A stretch of 58,413 nucleotides of DNA from Candidatus Pelagibacter sp. Lineage in GTDB: Bacteria; Pseudomonadota; Alphaproteobacteria; Pelagibacterales; Pelagibacteraceae. This document shows positions 16,469 to 24,152 of the stretch, piece by piece; within the stretch, counting starts at the first letter, position 1; every line of letters begins with the position of its first letter. The translations under genes and the position numbers were made by a program. The notes under the pieces were generated by a model that saw nothing but the letters and a program-made list of their open reading frames with translations, searched no databases and was not told the DNA's origin. Location: assembly GCA_028099475.1 (NCBI GenBank), contig JAOHHF010000003.1, positions 1-58,413 on the forward strand. The letters are read 5' to 3'.

Positions 16469-17056
16469 ATGATGAAATTTTACATTAAATTTGCAGATAC
16501 TTTAAGTACTTCAATGGGCAAGGCATTCTCATGGTGTATTGTAATTTTAATGGGAGGAACAGTTTATGAGGTTGTGATGGCTTATGTTTTTAATGCACCA
16601 ACTTTATGGAATTTCGATTTTAGCATGCAAATGTATGGTGCAATTCTTATGATGTCAGGAGCTTATTGTTTAGCAACAGAGGCACATGTCAGAGGAGACG
16701 TTATATATCGATTGTTTAGCCAAAAGACTCAAGCGTGGATAGATTTGGTTCTTTATTTTATTTTCTTTTTTCCTGGTGTAGTGGCCTTGGCATTCTATGG
16801 TTATGAATACGCAGCATTAGCTTGGAAAATAAAAGAAACTAGCTGGAGTAGTCCAGCACAAATTCAAATTTATATGGTTAAATCAATGATACCTGCGGCT
16901 GGTATTTTATTAATCATTCAGGGTGTTAGTGAAGTATTTAGATCAATTATATGTATTCAAACAGGTCAATGGCCAACTAGGTTGGTTGTTGTAGAAGAAA
17001 CGGAACAAGTTCTTATGAGAGCTGCTCAAGATGAGGATAACAACAATGTTATTTAG
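16469..17056 (+). CDS. dctQ: TRAP transporter small membrane subunit (DctQ)
   Basis: This 195-residue protein has four membrane segments and is the small integral subunit that partners the large DctM subunit. Family features include MSGAYCLATEAHVRGDV between helices 2 and 3, the usual conserved charged stretch of DctQ. It matches the FcbT2-like subgroup that accompanies FcbT1/TakP binding proteins. Two adjacent ATG codons (16469 and 16472) could serve as the start, and no strong ribosome site is visible, in contrast with the strong site of the binding-protein gene. It overlaps the dctM coding region. Confidence 0.88.
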   Translation: MMKFYIKFADTLSTSMGKAFSWCIVILMGGTVYEVVMAYVFNAPTLWNFDFSMQMYGAILMMSGAYCLATEAHVRGDVIYRLFSQKTQAWIDLVLYFIFFFPGVVALAFYGYEYAALAWKIKETSWSSPAQIQIYMVKSMIPAAGILLIIQGVSEVFRSIICIQTGQWPTRLVVVEETEQVLMRAAQDEDNNNVI

Positions 17057-18407
17057 CTTAACTAATCCAGAAGTTGCAATTTTAATGATGGGAATATTTT
17101 TATTTGCTGTGCTTTTAGGATTCCCAATAGCTTTCACCCTAATGGCAATGGGTATTGGTTTCGGTTACTACGCTTATTACGATGCTACTATGATGGAGCA
17201 TATATTTGACAATAGGATATTTCAATTATTTGTTCAAAACACTTACACAGTCATGGATAACAATGTTCTCACAGCAGTACCCTTATTTTTATTTATGGGG
17301 TACCTTGTTGAAAGAGCAGGGATAGTTGCAAAACTATTTTTTGCTATAAGATTAGCTGCGCATAGATTGCCAGCATCAATGGCAGTTGCTGCTTTAATAA
17401 CTTGTACTTTATTTTCTACAGCAACAGGAATAATTGGTGCGGTGGTAACTTTAATGGGGTTACTTGCATGGCCAGCAATGGTTAAAGCTGGTTATGATAA
17501 AAAATTTGCATCAGGAATTATTTGTGCCGGTGGATGTTTAGGAATTTTAATTCCACCAAGTATTATGTTAATTGTTTATTCAGTAATTGCACAATTATCA
17601 CCATTAAGATTATTTGCGGCAGCAATATTTCCAGGTCTAATGTTGGCTGGACTTTATATTGCTTATGCAGTTACAAGAGCTTGGTTAAATCCCTCTATAG
17701 CACCAAGGCCACCTGCAGAAGATATTCCACCACGAGCAGAAATTTTAAAAGAAGTGTTAGTTTCTTTTGTCCCACTATTTGGATTGATAATGTTAGTGCT
17801 TGGAACTATTTTAGCTGGAATAGCAACACCAGCAGAGGCAGCAGCAGCAGGAGCATTTGGAGCAATATTATTATCATGGTTTTATAAAACTCTAAAATGG
17901 CAAAACTTTAAAGAATCTGTGTTTTTAACAGCAAAAACTACCGCAATGATTATGTGGTTATTTATTGGTTCTTGGACTTTTTCTTCGGTATTTTCTTATT
18001 TAGGTGGCCATGAAGTATTTGAGCATTTCTTTACTTCAATAAATATAACTACTTGGCAATTTTTAATTATTACTCAAATAATAATTTTTCTTTTAGGTTG
18101 GCCGCTAGAATGGACAGAGATTCTAATTATTTTTGTTCCAATATTTTTACCACTATTAGAAGTGTTTAATGTCAATCCATATTTCTTTGCAATGTTGATT
18201 GCCCTAAACTTGCAAACATCTTTTCTAACACCTCCAATGGCTATGTCAGCCTATTACTTAAAAGGTGTTCAAAAAACAAACGTTGAATTGATGGAAATTT
18301 TTAGAGGAATTATGCCATTCTTAGGTATTGTAATTTTTGCAATGTTTTTAATGTATATGTTTCCAGGAATAGCATTATGGTTGCCTGAAACACTTTTTGC
18401 AGATTAG
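17046..18407 (+). CDS. dctM: TRAP transporter large membrane subunit (DctM)
   Basis: This 453-residue, highly hydrophobic protein is the sodium-coupled transport subunit of the TRAP system, with about twelve or more membrane segments. Conserved DctM stretches include AGGCLGILIPPSIMLI, TPAEAAAAGAFGA and LQTSFLTPPMAMSAYYLKG. The ATG at 17046 is preferred over 17031 because the protein then begins MLFSLTNPEVAIL as in relatives, and GAGGA at 17033-17037 sits at a proper distance. It overlaps dctQ by 11 bases and ends 6 bases before the amidase gene. Confidence 0.9.
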   Translation: MLFSLTNPEVAILMMGIFLFAVLLGFPIAFTLMAMGIGFGYYAYYDATMMEHIFDNRIFQLFVQNTYTVMDNNVLTAVPLFLFMGYLVERAGIVAKLFFAIRLAAHRLPASMAVAALITCTLFSTATGIIGAVVTLMGLLAWPAMVKAGYDKKFASGIICAGGCLGILIPPSIMLIVYSVIAQLSPLRLFAAAIFPGLMLAGLYIAYAVTRAWLNPSIAPRPPAEDIPPRAEILKEVLVSFVPLFGLIMLVLGTILAGIATPAEAAAAGAFGAILLSWFYKTLKWQNFKESVFLTAKTTAMIMWLFIGSWTFSSVFSYLGGHEVFEHFFTSINITTWQFLIITQIIIFLLGWPLEWTEILIIFVPIFLPLLEVFNVNPYFFAMLIALNLQTSFLTPPMAMSAYYLKGVQKTNVELMEIFRGIMPFLGIVIFAMFLMYMFPGIALWLPETLFAD

Positions 18408-18413
18408 ATAAAA

Positions 18414-19742
18414 ATGATAGATATATTTTCACTTAAAGTTGAAGACATTGTATCTAAGATAAAAGATGCTCAGCTAACTTCAGTTGAGGTGTGTCAAAAA
18501 TATATTGAGAGAATAAACAAATACGAAAAAGATGTTAAAGCTTGGGTTCATTTTGATAAAAAACTTTTACTTGAAAAAGCAGAAGAGGCAGATGAACATA
18601 GAAGATCTGGTAAACCAACAGGCCCACTGCATGGGATACCCGTTGCTCTAAAAGATATTATAGGAACTGTTGACATGCCTACTGAATGTGGAACACCAAT
18701 TAGGAAAGGAAAATCTTACTCTCAAAATGCTGAAATAGTTGATTTACTTCTTTCCGCAGGAGCAATTGTAATGGGTAAAACGGCTACTTCTGAACTTGCT
18801 TATTTAGGACCTTCAAAAACTACAAATCCACACGATCATTCAAGAACCCCAGGAGGTTCATCTAGTGGATCAGCAGCTTGTGTTGGATCTTTTATGGCAC
18901 CACTATCAATTGGTTCACAAACAGGAGGATCAATAATTAGACCAGCATCTTATTGTGGTGTTGTTGGATACAAACCAACATATGGGTTAATTTCAAGAAA
19001 TGGAGTTTTAAAAACTTCAGATAAGTTGGATCACATAGGCATTTTTGGAAGATCAGTTGAAGACGTTGCTATGCTTGCAAGAGTTTTAATTAAGAAAGAT
19101 AATCATGATAAAGCAACAGTTCATTATTCAAGTGAAGACATGCTAAGTGAAGCAAAAAAAGGACCTCTGTTTGAACCTAAATTTATTTTTTATAAAACTG
19201 ATAATTGGAAAATAATTGATAAAAAATCTAGAGAAGCTTTTGAGTATTTTATAAAATCGTTTAAAAAAAATATAGAGGTCTTTGATACTCCTTCCTATTT
19301 TAAGGATATTCATAAATATCATCAAATAATTCATGAAACTGATTTAGCAAATAATTTTGGTCTTTATTATAAAAAATATAAAAAAAAATTATCAAAATAT
19401 ATGCAGGAAGCTATTGTTAAAGGGAACAAACATTCTGGTAAAGATTATGCTGAGGCAATAGATTTTATGAAAAGAAGCTACGACTCTTATGAAGAAGTAT
19501 TTGAAGATTACCATGGTGTTTTAACACCTTCTAGTCCTGGCGTTGCGCCAAAAGGCTTGAAAAGTACAGGCACAGCAGAATTTAATAAAGTTTGGTCATA
19601 TCTTGGAACTCCTTGTATTTCTTTACCATTACTTCAAGGTGAAAATGATATGCCTTTAGGAATTCAACTTGTTGGTGCTAGGTATGATGACCATAGATTT
19701 TTAGGTGTTGCTAATTGGTTAGAAAAGGAATGTAATAAATAA
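18414..19742 (+). CDS. Amidase-signature family hydrolase
   Basis: This 442-residue cytoplasmic enzyme hydrolyses an amide bond, releasing ammonia or an amine. It has the Ser-cisSer-Lys triad of the amidase signature family: Lys80 in VALKDII, the Gly/Ser-rich GGSSSGSAA (149-154) and the likely nucleophile Ser173 in TGGSIIRP. It starts 6 bases after dctM and is probably co-transcribed, so it may act on a solute taken up by the TRAP system. A GatA role in Gln-tRNA formation is less likely because there is no gatB or gatC next to it and the C-terminal region differs. The substrate is unknown. Confidence 0.83.
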   Translation: MIDIFSLKVEDIVSKIKDAQLTSVEVCQKYIERINKYEKDVKAWVHFDKKLLLEKAEEADEHRRSGKPTGPLHGIPVALKDIIGTVDMPTECGTPIRKGKSYSQNAEIVDLLLSAGAIVMGKTATSELAYLGPSKTTNPHDHSRTPGGSSSGSAACVGSFMAPLSIGSQTGGSIIRPASYCGVVGYKPTYGLISRNGVLKTSDKLDHIGIFGRSVEDVAMLARVLIKKDNHDKATVHYSSEDMLSEAKKGPLFEPKFIFYKTDNWKIIDKKSREAFEYFIKSFKKNIEVFDTPSYFKDIHKYHQIIHETDLANNFGLYYKKYKKKLSKYMQEAIVKGNKHSGKDYAEAIDFMKRSYDSYEEVFEDYHGVLTPSSPGVAPKGLKSTGTAEFNKVWSYLGTPCISLPLLQGENDMPLGIQLVGARYDDHRFLGVANWLEKECNK

Positions 19743-19743
19743 A

Positions 19744-19920
19744 ATGCAAAAATTTACAACACTCCTAGGTTCTCTACTAGCAGCCTCTTTTCTACTTGGA
19801 TTGGCAACAACACTAACTAGATCTACAATGATAGGTTTCTTTGATGTATTGCCTGTTTATATACTTATGGCCATCGCAATCTTTATGATGGTTTATGAAG
19901 CCTTCTTTGATAAAAAATAG
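19744..19920 (+). CDS. Small two-helix membrane protein, unknown function
   Basis: This 58-codon frame opens 1 base after the amidase stop: ATG at 19744, TAG at 19918-19920. The product begins MQKFTTLLGSLLAASFLLGL and has two hydrophobic stretches (about residues 7-22 and 34-51) separated by TRSTMIGFFDV, ending in the charged tail YEAFFDKK. It fills what would otherwise be a 195-base gap, and coding is supported by its composition and by the tight spacing to the amidase. No family was recognised. It could be an accessory subunit of a membrane protein encoded nearby, but that is inference. Confidence 0.6.
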   Translation: MQKFTTLLGSLLAASFLLGLATTLTRSTMIGFFDVLPVYILMAIAIFMMVYEAFFDKK

Positions 19921-19937
19921 TTATTAATTATAAAAAG

Positions 19938-20843
19938 TTGTCTAATAAAAAAAATAATTTTTTAGCTTATTCACTTTTATTTATTCAGCCAATTTTTATG
20001 GCCTCTAATTTAGTTGTTGCTAGAGGCGGAGTTGAACATGTCCCACCCATTTCATTAGCCTTCTGGAGATGGACTGTAGTAGTATTAATACTTTTGCCTT
20101 TTACATGTTCATTTTTAATAAAAAACTCAAAAATAATTAAAAAAGAATTTAAAAAACTTTTCTTTTTAGGTGCTATGGGTTGTGGGGTTTGTGGAGCTTT
20201 TCCGTTTTTAGCAGGACAAACAACCACCGTTACTAATATGGGAATTATTTATACTTCATCACCTATATTTATAATTCTGATTTCAGCATTTTTTTTTAAT
20301 GAAAAAGTAAGTTTTACAAAAATTATTGGTCTTATTTCTTGTTTAATAGGAGTATTTGCAATTATTATAAAAGGAGATTTTAATTTATTATTAAATCTAA
20401 GCTTTACAATTGGTGATTTGTGGATGTTGGCTTCTGCTATTGGCTGGGCTCTTTATTCTATCTATCTTTTTTATTGGAAATCTGAATTACCTATTTTTCA
20501 AAGGTTCACACTAGTAGCATTTTTTGGAGCAATAAGCTTATTTCCCTTTTATATAATCGAAGAAGTAGTCGTTCAGAAAACCATGTTTAACTTGCACTTT
20601 TTATTGTGGGTTTTGTTTGCTGCGATATCACCTGGTATTATAGCCTTTACTCTTTATACAATGGCTCAAAAAAACCTTGGAGCATCTTTAACTGGTTTTA
20701 CGCTTTATATTTTTACAATATACGCTGCAATTTATGGGTTTATTTTGTTTGATGAGAAACTGGAGTCTTATCATTATATAGGAACAATTTTAGTGTTCTT
20801 TGGTGTTTATTTAGCTAAAAAAAATTATGAAACTAAAACGTAG
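19938..20843 (+). CDS. EamA/DMT-family permease
   Basis: This 301-residue inner-membrane protein has about ten membrane helices in two repeated halves, typical of the drug/metabolite transporter (EamA, RhaT) family. Conserved points are ARGGVEHVPPISLAFWRW in the first half and GWALYSIYLFYW at the start of the second. It may export or import a small metabolite; the solute is unknown. The proposed start is TTG at 19938, since the first in-frame ATG would remove part of helix 1; no strong ribosome site is visible and the start is uncertain. The last 17 bases overlap the next gene. Confidence 0.78.
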   Translation: MSNKKNNFLAYSLLFIQPIFMASNLVVARGGVEHVPPISLAFWRWTVVVLILLPFTCSFLIKNSKIIKKEFKKLFFLGAMGCGVCGAFPFLAGQTTTVTNMGIIYTSSPIFIILISAFFFNEKVSFTKIIGLISCLIGVFAIIIKGDFNLLLNLSFTIGDLWMLASAIGWALYSIYLFYWKSELPIFQRFTLVAFFGAISLFPFYIIEEVVVQKTMFNLHFLLWVLFAAISPGIIAFTLYTMAQKNLGASLTGFTLYIFTIYAAIYGFILFDEKLESYHYIGTILVFFGVYLAKKNYETKT

Positions 20844-21645
20844 GAATTTTTATTTGGAATTTATTATTGGAATAGTTGTTGTATATTTATCTGTATTAAT
20901 TCTGCTTTTTATTTTTCAACGAAATTTAATGTACCATCCTCTAGAGAATAATTACTCTGGAGACAAATTAAAAGTTAAAGTAGAAAAAGTTAATATTGTA
21001 ACTTCAGATAATATAAATCTATTAGGCTGGTTACACAAAAAAGATCTCAATAAATTTAAGACAATTGTTTACTTTCATGGCAATGCTGGAACTCTAGAAA
21101 ATAGAATTCATAAATTAAATCATTTTAAAGATATGGATGTTAATTTTTTAATAATAGCTTGGCGAGGTTTTAGTGGCAATAAGGGAAAACCCTCTGAAAA
21201 AGGACTTTATACAGATGCAAGTAGTACAATTTTATGGCTTAAGAAATTAGGTTTAGAAGAAAAAGATATAATACTTTATGGAGAGTCTCTTGGAACTGGA
21301 GTTGCAACTGAGATAGCACAAAGTAATAATTATGCTGGGTTGGTACTTGAAACCCCTTTTACATCAATGGTAGAAGCTGCAAAAAACTTTTATCCATATA
21401 TACCAGTCTCTATTTTATTAAGAGATAGGTATGACAATAAAAATAAGATTAAAAATATTAATATTCCAGTTTTAGTAATGCACGGCGAGATAGATCAAAT
21501 CGTACCTTTTTGGATGGGTAAAAAAATATATGAAATAGCTAATCAACCTAAGTATTCTTATTTTACGAAATATGACGATCATATGATGGAATATGATGAA
21601 AATCTTGTATTTACATTAAAGAAATTTATTGAAAGTTTAAATTAA
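20827..21645 (+). CDS. Membrane-anchored alpha/beta hydrolase
   Basis: This 272-residue protein has one N-terminal membrane segment (about residues 9-28) followed by an alpha/beta hydrolase domain. The nucleophile elbow is YGESLGTG, the oxyanion stretch is YFHGNAGTL, a likely acid is Asp in HGEIDQIVP and a likely His lies in YDDHMME. It resembles the widespread ABHD13/YfhR-like group, whose bacterial substrates are mostly unknown. The start lies inside the EamA gene (17-base overlap), indicating coupling. An esterase or thioesterase activity is plausible from the fold; no substrate can be named. Confidence 0.78.
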   Translation: MKLKRRNFYLEFIIGIVVVYLSVLILLFIFQRNLMYHPLENNYSGDKLKVKVEKVNIVTSDNINLLGWLHKKDLNKFKTIVYFHGNAGTLENRIHKLNHFKDMDVNFLIIAWRGFSGNKGKPSEKGLYTDASSTILWLKKLGLEEKDIILYGESLGTGVATEIAQSNNYAGLVLETPFTSMVEAAKNFYPYIPVSILLRDRYDNKNKIKNINIPVLVMHGEIDQIVPFWMGKKIYEIANQPKYSYFTKYDDHMMEYDENLVFTLKKFIESLN

Positions 21646-21693
21646 GCCACATTCTAAACAAATATAGTCCAAAATTTTTTAAGAAACTTAGAT

Positions 21694-22257
21694 GTGAAAA
21701 AAATATTTTTGATTTTTAATATTTTATTGTTTTTTACAAATTTTGTATTTGCTCAAGATAATAAATCGGCATTTAATAGTCTATTTCATGTAGATCAAAT
21801 GAATTCACATAATAAAAATTTCGCTCTTTATTTTAAGACAAGGGACAAAGCAATCTTGGCAAGAGGTGAAAATAGTAACTATATAAATGATTTCCCTAAA
21901 GACCTTTATATTTATGATTATAAAACAAAGAATTCTTCTCCACTTATTTCTTATGAGTGGTTCCCAACTAGGGCAAAATATTTTCTTGAAGAATATGATT
22001 TTCCAGTTTTTCCTGATGATTTTGCTTATTATTTATTGAAAGATAATAAAACATTGGTGATGATTAGTGCTGTTAAAAGTTTAAATGCTAATTTTAAATT
22101 TGATATTAGTAAAAAAAAATTAGAACTTTATCCAAAGAATGGAAAATTCGATTTTATTATTTCATCTATCGCCAAGAATTGTGGCCACGATAATTTTAAT
22201 GAGAATTATAAGTGTAGTTTCTATAAGCCTTTGATATCAAGCACATTAATCAACTAA
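21694..22257 (+). CDS. Secreted protein of unknown function
   Basis: This 187-residue protein starts at GTG (21694), because the ATG at 21692 runs straight into a stop. It has a clear Sec signal peptide (MKKIFLIFNILLFF, small-residue cut near VFA-QD), so it is periplasmic or outer-membrane associated. Two cysteines near the end (NCGHDNFNENYKC) could form a disulfide. The rest is rich in Tyr, Phe and Lys with no domain I recognise. The gene is convergent with ftsY and overlaps its end by 8 bases. The signal peptide and full-length frame support a real gene; function unknown. Confidence 0.65.
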   Translation: MKKIFLIFNILLFFTNFVFAQDNKSAFNSLFHVDQMNSHNKNFALYFKTRDKAILARGENSNYINDFPKDLYIYDYKTKNSSPLISYEWFPTRAKYFLEEYDFPVFPDDFAYYLLKDNKTLVMISAVKSLNANFKFDISKKKLELYPKNGKFDFIISSIAKNCGHDNFNENYKCSFYKPLISSTLIN

Positions 22258-23167
22258 TTTGTGTAAAAGCATTAGCAAATTTGTCAGCTTCAAAAATTTG
22301 AAGATCATCTTCTTTTTCTCCTAATCCTAGAGCAATAATTGGAAGTTTGTATTTTTTAGCAACAGCTAAAAGTATTCCTCCTTTTGCAGTTCCATCTAAT
22401 TTTGTCATTATTAATCCTGTTATTGGAATAATTTTATTAAACTCTTCGACTTGGTTAATTACATTCTGGCCTGAAGTAGCATCTAAAACTAAAATTACAT
22501 CATGTGGTGCTTCCGGATCTATTTTTTTTGTTACATTTGCAATTTTTTTATACTCTTCCATTAAGTTTTTTTTATTTTGTAATCTTCCAGCAGTATCAAT
22601 TAAAACCTGATTAAAGTTATTAGCAATCGCATCTTCAATAGCTTTATAAGCAACAGATGCAGGGTCTGCACCTTGTGAGGATTTTGTTATTTTAACTTCT
22701 ACTTTATTTGCCCAATTTTCTAATTGTTCAATAGCTGCAGCTCTAAAAGTATCTGATGCTGCGAGCATAACTTTATTTCCATTTGCTTTTAATATTTTGC
22801 TAATTTTTCCAATGGTTGTTGTTTTTCCAACTCCATTAACACCTGAAACTAATGTAGCATTAATTTTTTCTTTTTTCTGAAAAAAAGAATTATTCTCAAG
22901 AGGTTTCATCAAAGATATAATATACTCCTTCAAAATAGCATTTATCTCTTCGGTAATATCTTTCTTTGGATCAATTTTACTATCTGAAATTATTTCTTTA
23001 ATTTCAGATGCAGCAACAACCCCAACATCAGATTGAATTAAGTATTCCTCGATTCTATCTAAAGTTTTGTCATCTATTTCTTTTTTTACAACTATATCTC
23101 TTAAGCCAGATGTGAAAGCTGTTGCACTTTTTTTAAAACCAGATTTAAATTTATCAAAAATTCCCAT
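22250..23167 (-). CDS. ftsY: Signal recognition particle receptor FtsY
   Basis: This is the membrane-associated SRP-receptor GTPase that docks ribosome-SRP complexes at the translocon. The NG domain is complete: helical N part with a DVGVVAA-like stretch, G1 GVNGVGKTTTIGK, DTFRAAAIEQL, G3 DTAGRLQNK, G4 TKLDGTAKGG and the closing GLGEKEDDLQIF. At 305 residues it has only a short basic N-terminus and lacks the long acidic A domain found in E. coli, as is common in streamlined Alphaproteobacteria. It overlaps dapF by one base, and both run divergently from ffh, which encodes its partner. Confidence 0.94.
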   Translation of the reverse strand: MGIFDKFKSGFKKSATAFTSGLRDIVVKKEIDDKTLDRIEEYLIQSDVGVVAASEIKEIISDSKIDPKKDITEEINAILKEYIISLMKPLENNSFFQKKEKINATLVSGVNGVGKTTTIGKISKILKANGNKVMLAASDTFRAAAIEQLENWANKVEVKITKSSQGADPASVAYKAIEDAIANNFNQVLIDTAGRLQNKKNLMEEYKKIANVTKKIDPEAPHDVILVLDATSGQNVINQVEEFNKIIPITGLIMTKLDGTAKGGILLAVAKKYKLPIIALGLGEKEDDLQIFEADKFANAFTQIS

Positions 23168-23991
23168 TAAATATTAATCTCTATATTTTCAATATCTGAG
23201 ACAGGCCCCTTCATATGAATACTATTGTTTTGATCAATTGATATTGATAGCTTTCCTAATTCAAATTCAATATCAGTTTTTTTATCTACTAATCCCTTAA
23301 TATTTGCAGCCACAACGGTTGCACATGCAGCGGTTCCACAAGCTTTTGTAAGTCCAGCACCTCTTTCCCAAACTTTAACTTGAATTAATTTTTTACTGAT
23401 AATTTTTGCCAGAGTTACATTGCATTTCTCTGGAAAATAATTGTGATTTTCTATTTGAGGCCCTATCTCTTTTAAATCATAGTCTTCAATATTATCTACA
23501 AAGAAAACTAAATGAGGATTTCCTACATTTACAGAAGTTCCACCAACATGTTCAATGTTATTTTTATTAACAATTTTAATATTCAAATTTTTTGTATCCA
23601 GATTTTTATTTAATGGAATTTCATTCCAATTAGTTTTTGGAACTCCAATTTCTGTTTCTACTAAATTGTTGCCTAGAATCTTTGATTTTAGTGCACCAGA
23701 AGAGGTCCAAAGTATAATTTCTTTATCATTATTTTCTTTCGATATAAGATCAGCAACACATCTAGTACCATTCCCACATGCGCCTGAAATACTTCCATCT
23801 GAATTATAGAATTCTAATCCAGCGTCTTTCTTGTCGCTTTTTTGGATATATATTAGTTGGTCACAACCAATGAAACCACGATCACATATTTTAATAATCT
23901 GGTCTTTAGTTAGATTATAATTTTGATTTCTCTGGTCAATAATTACAAAATCATTACCCAAACCATCCATTTTAAAAGCTTTAATATCCAT
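23167..23991 (-). CDS. dapF: Diaminopimelate epimerase
   Basis: This enzyme turns LL-diaminopimelate into meso-diaminopimelate for lysine and peptidoglycan synthesis. It is a 274-residue, cofactor-free epimerase with the two active-site cysteines in their usual settings: SGACGNGTRC in the first half and KACGTAAC in the second. The N-terminal MDGLGNDFVIID motif is also typical. The stop overlaps the first base of ftsY on the minus strand. In many Alphaproteobacteria a MiaB-like methylthiotransferase gene lies between these two; here there is no room for it. Confidence 0.95.
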   Translation of the reverse strand: MDIKAFKMDGLGNDFVIIDQRNQNYNLTKDQIIKICDRGFIGCDQLIYIQKSDKKDAGLEFYNSDGSISGACGNGTRCVADLISKENNDKEIILWTSSGALKSKILGNNLVETEIGVPKTNWNEIPLNKNLDTKNLNIKIVNKNNIEHVGGTSVNVGNPHLVFFVDNIEDYDLKEIGPQIENHNYFPEKCNVTLAKIISKKLIQVKVWERGAGLTKACGTAACATVVAANIKGLVDKKTDIEFELGKLSISIDQNNSIHMKGPVSDIENIEINI

Positions 23992-24036
23992 ACATAGATA
24001 TTTAACTTATTTATTGACTTTTTGAACCTCTATTAT

Positions 24037-24140
24037 AGGTTGACTCCGTTTCCGCAAAAACATTAACTTTGCGGTGTCTTTGGTAACAAAGAGATCGACA
24101 CTAGTCAGCGAGGCTTCGCCCACTAGTGCGATTACTGCTG
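24037..24140 (+). ncRNA. ffh leader RNA motif (putative cis-regulatory structured RNA)
   Basis: The 161-base gap before ffh is clearly richer in G and C than its surroundings and can fold into several hairpins. CCGCAAA (24052-24058) pairs with TTTGCGG (24068-24074). TCTTTG (24077-24082) pairs with CAAAGA (24087-24092) around GTAA. CACTAGT (24099-24105) pairs with ACTAGTG (24122-24128), enclosing GCGA/TCGC (24108-24111 with 24116-24119). An alternative pairing, GTGTC (24074-24078) with GACAC (24097-24101), competes with the second and third hairpins, which would suit a switch. A structured element preceding the SRP protein gene has been described in Pelagibacter; this appears to be that motif. 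Ends are approximate. TATTAT at 24031-24036 may be the -10 box. Confidence 0.75.
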
Positions 24141-24152
24141 TGTGTAATAAAT

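Noticed and set aside
24037..24140. The structured region before ffh as the SRP 4.5S RNA gene itself
   Set aside because: It lacks the conserved GGAAG-type apical loop region of SRP RNA, and its hairpins do not form one long rod. Its place directly before ffh fits a cis-regulatory leader better.
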